DNA of 49,866 bases, from assembly GCF_001039355.2 (NCBI RefSeq), contig NW_019773549.1:1-49866 (forward strand), given 5' to 3'. A model generated the notes under the pieces. It made no database searches, was not told where the DNA came from, and worked only from the letters and a program-made list of their open reading frames with translations. The first letter of the stretch is position 1. Every line of letters starts with the position of its first letter. Both the position numbers and the translations under genes were made by a program. The stretch is from Lingula anatina. Taxonomy: Eukaryota; Brachiopoda; Lingulata; Lingulida; Lingulidae. Shown here one piece after another: positions 1 to 11,900 of the stretch.

Positions 1-2075
1 CAAAATAATGATAAAAACCATGAAGCGATGAAAATAATACAAAATATGAATAATTTAGTTTATTGTCTGTCATAAACAGATCTCTGGTTCGCTATTTTTA
101 GCCATTCAAAAAATGTTGAATATATATACTAGTTTTAATTAAAATAGCTAAGAATAATAACTGTATTCTGTTATAACTATAGCTAAGCATTGCAAAATCC
201 AATGACAAATTGTGAATTTTACAACAGGTATAGTTCAATAATGATGCCATTATTTACTCAATAAAAATTATTTATAACCATAATGTGATAAGAGAAGTGT
301 TTTTCTTTTTAAAAAAACAATTGGAAAAAAACAGTATTTACATTGTTGTCCATTCATGATATTTTCGGGTTAGTTAAATATGAAGGTATAAAGGAACTAA
401 GAACACCATTTTATGTAAACATTTTCCTATGAAAGACTTCAGAACAGTGTTTAATGTAAAGATTTTCCTATTATTTTTCAATGATTTAACTAACATATAA
501 TAGCATACTAGACATTAGGCTTTGTTGTTAATGTTGTCAGCTATTATAACACCCTTTAAAGAAGTGCTTAGCCATTCCATTTGACTTTCCCTAAAACTAA
601 CCAATAAAAGTTTTATTTATTTATTATTTTTTTTATGAAAAAGACTGACATTTTTTAGTGCTAACTAACCATGCCTGTATCAAGTCCCAATGTTTGAAAT
701 GACTCAAATAATGACATTTTGATATCATTTTTTTCAACTGGCTTCAGCCAACTGTGTAGTTACAAGCATTCCATGTATTTTGCAAACTGAAAAAAAATTG
801 TCCTAGGGTTCTTTGCTTATAAGTTTTTAAAAAGAAGCAACATGTCTTTTGGACACAAATGTGCTATCTAAATATAAAACAGATAGATATATGACAACAA
901 AGCTCCTACCAATGCTAAAGAAATAATACAGTAACAACATTTCGAACTTGATGTGTAATTTCAAATCATTCAAAATACCATATTTGATTTCTGTTCCCTA
1001 TATCTTACAATTTCAATGCAACATGCCAATGGCATCAATATATAATTTTCAAATAAATAAATAATAGATAAAAGTTAGATTAAATTTTCCACGAATGGAA
1101 ACATTCCACATCATTTTCAAATAATTCAATCAATGAATTTTTCCACTAAAACCTCAGACCAAAGTCCCTGAAAAATAAGCAGTTCATCACTTATTTTGCT
1201 ATCACCAAATCACCTGGGCTAGAGAAAACTATTGAATTTGCAATCACTGATATATTAGAATAAAAAGGTATATGGATTACTTTTAAGTCACACATCTCAA
1301 ATAAATTTAAGAACAGCAAGAAAAAGGGAGGAAAGCAGACAACCCCGTGGTGAGTCATGCTGCCTGTAGGATTGCTGCTAAAATATAGAGTCATTTTGCT
1401 CTCCATAAACCAGTTGTCATGGCAGCAGTGACAGACAGGTGTCACTACACAACCTGGCACTGGAGAACAAGAGAACAGAGTGATGGATATCCTCCATTAC
1501 ACTGAGTTGGATTTGAATTGTTCAGTCTGGAATTGGTAAGTATTGCATGCAAGTTTGATATGAACCAGTTGGAGCATGCTTGAACACAATGGCTGTCACA
1601 GCCAGACTAATCTCAACAGATGCAATCAGTAGAAAAACTGTTTTATCATGATTTTTATTTTAGATTTTAAAGCTATGCTATCCTAGTTAACATAATATTG
1701 TAACAGAAAAATAGAAGGTATTAGTAAATTAATTGCAATAATCATTCACAATTTCCTAATTATAAAGCAGAGTTATTTGTTCAACAACATTCCTTTTAGT
1801 TTATGGAGAAAAATATTTTTAATTCATCTAAAGAAACTAGCATACTGACTGTAAAAATGCTTTTCTTTAGAATATTATCATATTCATAAGCAAAGGGTTA
1901 ATATTCACAATGTCAACCATTTTTCAGCCATAACTGAATTATGTTCCCCTAACACAACATGGGTGCATAGCCAGGACGCTGTCAACTCACTCAATTCATG
2001 CAAACAAAGAGAAAACCAAGACAAAACACTCAAAAATAACTCCAACTGATACAACAACAAGAACACTTGACTAAC
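1..2075 (-). other. Neurobeachin intron 40 (partial)
   Basis: AT-rich intronic sequence with short A and T runs. I looked for the second half of the PH domain and found no matching reading frame. I see no repeat element, RNA gene or regulatory signal that I can support. Confidence 0.7.
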
Positions 2076-2808
2076 CTTTTGGTCAATCTTCTTATTGCTG
2101 GCATCTTCTTCATCAAGCTCGAAGTAGAGCTCAGACTTAGTGATGGACATGGTGCCGTTGATGACCACCCCTGGGGCCACTAGCTTGGAGGGAGTGGTCA
2201 AAGCTACAGGACCTATGGTAATAAACACACAGCCCTCACTATAAAGCATACTGACTAACCTGATAAAAATGACACTCTTTAGCTTTATAAAATAACATGT
2301 GTTTGGTAAACTGTCTTGAAAGAAATTAAGGATGGTAAGCAAACAAGCACTTTCTGTCTTCCTAAAACTTTCAAAATACACTTGTATATTGGTATGAATT
2401 CTATGACTTTACTTTCATTGGCAGTACCAACCAATCAAGGCTGGGAGAAGAGAAGAGGCAGCAATGGGTAGCTTATGGTTTGTAAGGCAGACTTGGCTTA
2501 GATGCTTCATAATTTTATCAGCAAAATAGTACAAATGAAAATCAGTCAGGTGTTTTAAGACACAGAAATGTGTTAAAGATTGGCTTTAAACAATAATAAA
2601 TTTCAGCAAGAACAATTCATTGAAAATATTGTTTTATTACAACAAACAAAACTGATCTTACCTGCAAATTCAATCTCTAGTTCTTTCTCGTCCACTGCCA
2701 TGAGTTCCTCATCAGTAAAGTCTGGCTGTTGCTGCTGTTTCTGCTGCATGGCGGCCAGGTGTGCATGGAGAGCCTCCCGTGCTGAGTTCACGGCATCCTC
2801 GGCAGCGC
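2076..2808 (-). other. NBEA: Neurobeachin exons 39-40 (start of PH domain)
   Basis: Exons are 2662-2808 and 2076-2212. Exon 39 encodes a Gln-rich stretch ([11 protein letters not shown]) and then an acidic segment. Exon 40 encodes [20 protein letters not shown] followed by [11 protein letters not shown], the first strands of the PH domain that packs on BEACH. It ends KKIDQK before a GTTAGT donor. The next exon, expected to encode the second half of the PH domain, was not found in bases 1-2075. Confidence 0.93.
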
Positions 2809-5013
2809 CTGGCGGGGAGGAGAGGAGGGGTGTTTGCTTTAGAATTAATGCATGTGGAATAAGAAGTGTCACTATGGGGTTCAACATACTACACTACCGT
2901 TATATTATTTTTAAAAAGTTTAAAATTTAAAAAAAGCTTTTCTTCATCAAAGGAAAATTTCACGGTACAATTCCATTCTCCTTAGTTCCACAGAGATAAC
3001 TGTCACCTGGATACAACATGAAGTTTCTGTCAAATCTTACCATGTTCTATTGCGGCTTTAAGGGCAGCCTCAGGATGTGTGGAACCATACGGATTTCTGA
3101 CAAATCTTCTCCGTCGTCTAGAATCATCTTCCCACGAGTCCAACTTCCAGAACTCTTGGCCACTACAATGAATATCATGAAATTCAAGTCAAATGCAGTA
3201 GTGGGCAGTCTGTACAAATTCATAGATCCTCCTGCCCTGTACTGGTGCTTAATCACTGAATGTTTTATTAAGATCTCTTCCATTTTTTTCATTATGTTGG
3301 CCTGAAAGTGATCTATAGTAATAAAAAACAAACTTTATACACCTCACATGCTCACTTCTCCATTTTTTTTTTCATAAAAAAATCTCTCCCCAAAAAGCAA
3401 AAATTGTTGGAAACAATAAAGGTATAGAAAAAAAAACAAGGGCAATATGATAAGATAGTGAAAACTATTGGAGGAGAAAAAACAACACACCATTTCTGTA
3501 GCCTAGAGAAATTTAGAACAAATTTGTCCAAATTGTAGAAGTTACAGGGAGTGTAAAATTTACTTATTGTTAGGCTTTTTTATGAAAACTTGTAGGTCAC
3601 ATATACTCCTTCCTGGCTTTTATTTATCAATTATTTCCAGATGTAATTGTTACGCATGGAATCTACAATGAATGATCTCCTAACTCAACTGCAGATGGGC
3701 TTCATTCAAGGAAGATACATAAGTAATAACATTTTAGAAATATATGAAGTCAAGAGTAAATAGCTTCCTGGCCTGCTAACGCTGCCAACAGAACAGTAAC
3801 TGCCACTATCCACCCACCTCTGGTCTTCAGAGCCCCAAGCACCATGTTTGTTGGTCATAATGTTGATGACTTTGTCCCTCAGTTTGGTAGCTATGACATG
3901 GTCCCTCCTCCTGGCAGAGCTGATCAGGTGGTCACATAACTTCTCCTCCTCACGGCGCTCATGCATGCTCTGAGCACACAATGACTGAAACCAACAGCAG
4001 AAATTTTATCATTTTTCAAGTTTTAATTTTATTCAATCACTTGACAGGAATAAACCAAAGAAACAACTGATAATTATAGCAGCACATGAAATACATTTAC
4101 AACATGATGCACTGACAGGTTATGGAACTGTGTATGACAGCTATTCCTCAAACTGTGAAGGCTATACACCTGTATATGACAGCTATACCTCAAACTGTGC
4201 AGGCTATACACCTGTGTATGACAACTATACCTCAAACTCTACAGGCTATACACCTGTATATGACAGCTATACCTCAAACTGTGCAGGCTATTCACCTGTG
4301 TATGACAACTGTACCTCAAACTCTACAGGTTATACACCTGTATATGGCAACCATACCTCAAACTCTGCATGTTTCTGCACGTCCTCAGCTCTCATTCTGT
4401 TCAGAATAAACTCAGCTTCATTGGCAACACGCACCACATGATCCCTGGTAGCATGAGCCAGTAATCTGGAAAATACACAGGAAATGATAAATGTATACAA
4501 TACAGGTGATTTGAAGAGATGACAATAAATACAGGGTATCCTACCCACCCCACTTCTGTCAAATGCTAAAATCATATACTGCTTTAAGCTTTACTTGACT
4601 CAAGAATCTGTCACTTAGCTTTCCTAAAAAAAACCAAGTTTTAGTAACATTTGCTTTTATAGTTCCCAAACCTATACACAATTAACCACGTGAGCCCAAG
4701 CTGGACACTTATGACCAGGTTTATTGAATAACTTCTTCAATATTTTGCTCTATATCTACCTTCCTTCATTGACCAGCTCTATAAAAGCCAGCCCAGCATG
4801 TTTCTGCAAGGAGTTCTGCCATTCCTGGGAACACAGCAGCATTACCAGCTCTACTACAGATGTGCTCTGTTTCAGAGTAACCAAACCTTAAATACAGAGG
4901 TACATTAGTGCAATAGCAGCTTCCTGGAGAATATCATCAAATACAGCAATAAATGAACTCAGACAATTGCAACTCAATAGCATTTTATTTGCTTTTCTTC
5001 AGAAGTGTGTGTG

Positions 5014-5045
<32 letters not shown>

Positions 5046-5949
5046 TGTGTGTGTGCATAAGCGCATGCAAGCAACAGGAGAGAGAGAGAGAGAGAGAAGA
5101 GTTTTGCACTTAACAATACAAATATTTGGCATCAATAGGGTTAGTAAGTATGTTTTTAATGGCACAGTGACCAGTTACCCCAATGACAGTAACAGATGAA
5201 AGCTCTACATACAATATTATTAGCCAAAGTTTTTATGTGGGACTGAAGTGTACACTAACCTCCCACCAGCAGCTCCTGTCCATGGGACCCCATCAACGTC
5301 TTGGACAAGTAAGGAGCAAAGTCCACAAAGATCTCCCTGAGAAGTGGGGCACTGGTGCCAAGTGCTCTCTCCAATCTCTCTGTTAAGGTCCCCTCATCCT
5401 CTGGTGCTGGTAGATTTTCTACAGTACCTGAGAACAATTTTGTTATCGATAAGTATGACAGAAACCAATTTTACATGACATAATATCTGAGATATGATAT
5501 AAAATTGTCAAAAAATGTACCTGTTGTTATCAAATTCAAGTATACAAATTCCCAATAAATTGCAGTTTTATATTGCGAAGTCACCACAAACAGAAGTAGT
5601 CAATGTGCAGGTTTACCATACTGTACAGAAAAAAGTGACACTAGCAACACAAGCTGCCCCAAAGTTAAAACAAGGCAGCAAAGCTGTCAAATGTACAGAC
5701 AAAAAACAGAAAATAAAGATGCAAAATAGGTCATTTTGTCAATTTTGATGCAATAATAAATAATGCTTATAATAACACAGTCAGTTAACACTGATTTTTA
5801 AACATGCACAACAGGTAACATGGTCAATAACAGGAGCAGATAAAGAGATATTTTCTGACAGTATTCCAAAGTATCTTTGTTGATCCATCCTCCACTTTTG
5901 ATGGTCTTCCAACAGAAAAAAATCTGACCGTCATCTGAANTAAAAGTGC

Positions 5950-5980
<31 letters not shown>

Positions 5981-8900
5981 CAGACGCAGATGATGGCTAT
6001 ATGTACAGACACATCTGTGTCTGTACATAAAAATAATGTGGCACAAAAAGCAATCTAGACAATCTAGACATCTGTCATTAGCCCACTTTACCTGGCATAT
6101 GTTTGCTGAAGTCAAAACTCTCTGGCCTCTTACGTTCCTCTTTCCCATCTCCTCCTCCACCTTCTGCACTGCCTGCAAACTGAATTGAAGCAATGGCATT
6201 CTCTGCATGAGGGTCTGCATCCATACGCTTAAACTCCTCCGGCTTCACACTGTCTCCAGCATCTGGTGCAGTATGTGGTGGTATCTGCTGCTGTTGCTGA
6301 GCTGTCTCCTGATGTCCAGGATGTGGGAACTCTTCTGCTTCCTCCTGGCTGCCATCTGAAGGGGCAATGTAATATTCAACAAAACAGCAAAAGTTGCAAA
6401 TATAAAGACACTTCACAGAAAGTACATGTAGTTCTAACCGATGTTTGAACTCAATTGTCTTCTCACCAAATAATAGTCTACTAGCAAATTTAAAATATTA
6501 TAATATTACAAATACTGTTGAGCATTTATGGAGAAACTATTCATCAAAACCATACTCCGAATTTGCATTATATTTGTATTTTCAGTCCAAGGTCTTAAAA
6601 ATATTTTATACTTGAGAAAAAAAATTTAGAGGTTGTAGTTTAACCTCAAAGGCATTCACACAATATTCTATTCTGTTATATACCCTGTTCTGGCCTGTCA
6701 TTTCTTCTCTCCTCCTCCAAACTAACTTCTTCCAATCCAACAGGTTCCTGGGTTTTTTCTGTCCCACCACTGTCATCTGTAGTCTGATCAGAAGTCTCGG
6801 GTTCTCCATTCTCCACAGTTTCTTCTACAAAGTGAGCAGTATAAGAGTGGTGAATTAAGAAGTAATCATGAATAATCCTTATATGTTTTTGTGCAATTTG
6901 CATAATAAAATAAGTTATAACAGTTCACCTTACTTCTCTTGAAATTAATAAAGAAAAATGAGCATTTCTTGTCAAATAAATATAAAACAATCTAGATACA
7001 AGAACTATCACCGATATCTGTGTACATCCATAATATTTGCACTCTTAGACACCTTAAATTGATCTTAAGGATGAAGGGGGAGGGTGCCAAGTAAGTGGCT
7101 ATCTTCTTAACCAATCAAGATATGCCAACATGTTGCATATCAATAGAAAGCTTATTCTAACAGCTTTTCATTTCACATCCTCATTATAATGGCATCTTGG
7201 ACTTTATTTTGCTCCCCCCCCCCCCATGGCTAAACAGTGGCCATTCTCATAACACCCCCACTACAGTAAGCAGTGAAAAAGACAATTCCTAATCATGGCC
7301 AGCCCAATGACTTACCTTTTTCTGTGTCCTCTTTCTCAGTGTCTCCTTCCTCCATTGCTTGAGCAACAACATCTCTTAAGACATTAGCTTTATCACCTTC
7401 CTCATCCACTTTAGCCTCCTCACTCTTTTCCTCAGAGTGAGAGTCCAATTTCTCATCTGCAGGTACGGTTTCTCCTTGCTCTTCTTCCTTCTCAGACTCG
7501 TTTACTTTGTCAGCATCTCCTTGTGAGGCTGTCTCTGTCCCCATGTCATCTGGTGTGGGCTGTGGAGCAGGTGGTTCTCCTGAGGACACTGTCTTCTCCT
7601 CCCCATGCTTGCTGGCAGCCACCTCACCATTTGCCCTGCTCACAGCATGGTCCTCAGGTGGCCTCGTGACAGCTACGTCTGCATCTGGTCTGGTCACAAT
7701 CCTTCTGGGTGATACAGATTCTGAAATAATAATAATAATAATATACATTTCAATGTGAAAAATTTTAAAAATAGTTGTTATGTATAGCAATGTGAATTCT
7801 AAATATCTTTTAAAAATGTATCATCATATAGTCACAAAATCAAAGAAAATGGTGCATTAGATAGGTGCGTACATATTTGAATACAAGTATACAGACTGTG
7901 CACTATGTACATCTGTGTCTGCACATAAATGTTAAACATGATTTACCACAAAACTCTGTCCCCTTCTAATGGTCAGCTGTAAAGGTTTCAGGCAAATGCC
8001 AATGCATAGCTCATTATTTTCAGTGTATTTGAATAAGGCATTGCAGCACTTCCATTTTTAGTAAAATGAAAGCTTTTAAACCAAAATTGACAATATCAGT
8101 CACATAAAAAATCCTGTTATGGTTTCCTACAATCCATCCGTTTTTCTTTCTTAAGCTGCATTTGTGTCTGTGCCATAAAGATTATCACTATGTGTAAAAA
8201 TCTATAGACATGCACATAAATACTTAGCAACAACACTGATCTACCACAAGTTTAAAGAAAGCATAAGCCTGATTACCAAATATGAAGAGAGAGTAAAAAA
8301 TCTTTAAGAGTTACATTCTGACAACATCAGTTATGTAATCCTACTGCCAGGCTTTTACCATATTCTGTGTCAGTTGCATGCACAGAGTGCAAACTTTATT
8401 CACCATCTATCAGGCACATGCTCTCAGTTTGCCAGACATCATAGACCTGCTTCTACTGCTTTTCTTCTTTACAAGTCTGCCATGCATTGGGTGCAAGATT
8501 GCCATGCTAAAATCCACAGCCAGTGTTCACTACAGACAAAGACCTTGTGAAAGCATCCATGAACTACCTTACATGACTGAACCCCTATCTGAATTATCCT
8601 CACCACTGTGATCATATCTGCTGTCCGTAACCCTCCAGGTGTCTTCCCTGGTGTCACCATCACCACTGGTGTCACTAGCACACATATGTGCCAGCACACC
8701 ACCGCTGTCAGCACCTGTGTACACTACCACTACAAACACAAGGCAAAGCCCAGTCATTTGAAAACCACTGGATGGTACAGATGATCCAGTACACTAAATA
8801 TAGACTGAGATCAACTTTTCAAAGCTTATTATTTAGTTTATAATTCGTTGCATTACCACACATTTCATCCAAATATCCTGTTTTAAATGTTACACACAAT

Positions 8901-11900
8901 ATAAGAAAGTAATATATGATACTAAATAATAAAACCTTTTAAGATGAGCTGTTTTACTCAATAAAATCAACATTTCTGATACAAAGTGAAGAAACACTTT
9001 CCCTATTAAAAACATCTATTTTACTTTGCACAGATAAAAACAATGGGTTTGAAGAGTGCATATTTCTCATTCATGTACACTACACTACAATCAAACTTCA
9101 TAGATTTAAACAACTACCAAACAAGGCTCAATATCAACAGTACTCTAAAAGTTAAAATACTTCATCATAAACTTATTATATTCTGCAAACTCCATCAAAG
9201 TAACAGTTGCATGCACTTTTTTTTCAAATCCAAAATCACTAACACATAAAGCACAGCACCACATTTGCAAGAGAGGAAAACAGAGTAAACAGAGTAGGAC
9301 ATGTAGGAAGGATGTTGTGGTTATATAAACAACATCTTCCATTTGAGACACATCCACACAGGCCAACTTCACTAAGACTTAACCTCAAAAATAATTGGTT
9401 CATCCTAGTGGTTGATCAATCTACTTTAAAATGTCCAACTGCTTCCATAACCCTGAGCACTCTGAGTTCGTACATGCAAATATATTTTTCTTTAAAGAAC
9501 AATTCCAGAAAAGTTATAGCTTATCAACAGAATTCATAGGTATTATGAAAAAGATTCACTCATTTCTTTTATCAGTAAAACAGCAGTTAATCTGAGCCCC
9601 ACAGTTTAGAGGTATACCCTGCAACTGTTGTGTCTGTACAAGACATACATGCTTTCTTCAGCTGTGTGTTCGTCAGCCTTCATCTAGCTGTGGTCTCTCA
9701 GAACCTACCTTCTTCCTCCTCTATCTGTGAGGCAGAGCGGCCTATCCTGACACCCACTGTAGATGGTGTGGACGGAATGCTGGGCGGCTCCAGAATGTCG
9801 CGGTACTTAGAAACCATCAGAACAGAGACAAAGTACACGATGGCTAGAGACAAGAACTGAGCTTGCTTGGTTTCCTCCTAATAATCAATAAAGGAGAATA
9901 TGGTAAAAGATGATATAATACAAATAAATGCAGCTATGAAAGGAAAGAGAACAGCAACAAAATCCAACATTACAAACACTGCCTACTCAATATGTGTAAA
10001 ACAAGTGAAATTATTGCAATCAAGGCAAAGGTAAAACCTGTGCAGAAGAAAGGAGAATGAACCTTGTTACTGCTGGAAAAGATAGAATGGAGGTGAAAAT
10101 TGACAGCTTTGGAAACAGAGAAAAATACTATTCATGAGCTGTCTATCTGGACATGGATAATGCCTGTGCAAACTTTGTCAGTGTGAAAGTATGCAGCATA
10201 AGAAATGTGAACAATGCTTACAATGTCTCTGTAGACCACAGCACGGAGTCTGTTGATGTCCATCTCCTGGAGGAGTTTTTCTGGGTCCTTCACTGGGTTC
10301 TCCTGGCTGCCCAGGTGTTCAACTATGTTCTGAAATAAGATTTTGTCATTCAATAGAAATGTTGTCTTGATAATTACATTCAATCTTAGATCATTTCATT
10401 AATTGTTTGATAGTCAACTCTTTCCAAATGAACAGAAGGTGACCTCATTGAATACCAATTTAGAACATAAACGTTCTTAACAAAAACAAAAGAGAAAGAA
10501 GAAACCCAAAAGTAATTTTTTATATTTAAAAATATATTTTTCTTTCCGTTACAGAAAATACATTAATAACTAAATTTCAGAAAACAACTCTCTGTAAAGT
10601 GGCTTACTTCAGTGGATGGTCGGATTCCATTGATAAGAGACTGTATGATGGGGTTGGCCACCTGGATACCATTGGGCCCCAGTCCAGTGGGGGAGGAGGT
10701 CACTGACCCTGACCTTGACCTTGTTCTAGTCCTGCCACGGGTGAATTCACGGTGGCGACATTCTAGGCAATTCCTTACTGCAGCTGTACAAACTGAAAAA
10801 TATACAACAGATGTTAATTGCACTGAATGAATTCTTATATCAAATTCGTAACTTATTTCAAATGCAAGCATCCTTAAATTTGCAATATTTGAACAAGGTG
10901 ACAATAATCATATCATAATCTGTCCTTTTGGACCTCACCCATTCTCAGACATTGCCTGAGTATCCCTCCACTGGCCATGTTCTTCTCTTGTTCCAGTTCT
11001 GGGAGACTAGCAGTGCTGGCAAACAACATGATGTCTGCCAGGTGAACAAGGCGATGTAGGAAGGAAATAGCTTGCTCCAAGGTCAGACCATGGCTGGCTT
11101 CTAGGATCTCCATCTCCCCCTAATGGTGGATACGCACAGTTAAATACTGGGACTACTTATGTTAGAAAATCTAATGATATACAAGGTACTTACGAATATA
11201 AGAAGTGAATATGAAAGAGAAATGTACTGACAAAGAAGTAAAAGAGAAACTTTTTAAGTGCCTCAACAGCATGATGCAGTGCTTTGAAAAATTAAATTTT
11301 TGTTGTTCACTGAGGAGTAGATTGCAGCAAATACAGCTTTGTAGCACAATGTCAAATGAAATTGTACCTTTAATCTCATTATTAAAATGATTTTGAAAAT
11401 ACTATGGTTGTAAAGATCTTGTCAACAGTTTGGCCAACAAAAGCTGACTAGCTGACAAACTGGAATTATGACATCACCTGTAAGATGACGTGCTTGTAAA
11501 TGTAAAATTTAGTCACTGAACACTGTGGATTTATCTGTTATCCAAAAGAACGTATGTAAGGCAGTAAAAAAGGAGTTTCTGGCTAATGCATACAGTTTGC
11601 TAAAACCACTCTATAATCAACCCAAGTTATGGTGAGGTAAAAACAATGGTGTGTAACCTGACCAGTGTGCCTATATGCTACTTACTGATGGGGATGTGGC
11701 GGCTGCTAGCAGTGGTAGTAATCCCCCGCAGGCTGTGATCAGGCCATCAGCGAGCTGCGAGATCATATGGATGGTGTTAACCACAAATATGTGATTATCT
11801 GAGGCATTCACAAAATCTAACACTGTCTTGCTGCTGTGACTGAAAGAGAAGATGATGGTTTAAGGTCGAGTAGGGCATCCAATTTGGTACTGTACACCAA

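Larger units (their letters stand above)
3041..5427 (-). other. NBEA: Neurobeachin exons 34-38 (DUF1088 region)
   Basis: Exons are 5260-5427, 4760-4886, 4357-4465, 3818-3984 and 3041-3162. Very strong family matches occur in order: [126 protein letters not shown]. This precedes the PH-BEACH module in all family members. Exon 36 is followed directly by a 42-bp tandem array that repeats its own 3' end and donor site. Confidence 0.95.

Noticed and set aside
4122-4441. Two overlapping plus-strand open frames of ~95-103 residues with 14-residue repeats
   Set aside because: They are by-products of the 42-bp minisatellite, whose unit length is a multiple of three. They overlap neurobeachin exon 36 on the other strand.
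5800-5940. Minus-strand frame beginning near the N at 5940 ([18 protein letters not shown]...) as a possible extra neurobeachin exon
   Set aside because: It has an acceptor-like TTCAG but no GT donor after the open part, no similarity to the family, and exons 33 and 34 already join in phase.
5824-6012. Arg-rich minus-strand frame
   Set aside because: Created by the GAC/GGC triplet repeat; contains the N and lies in an intron.
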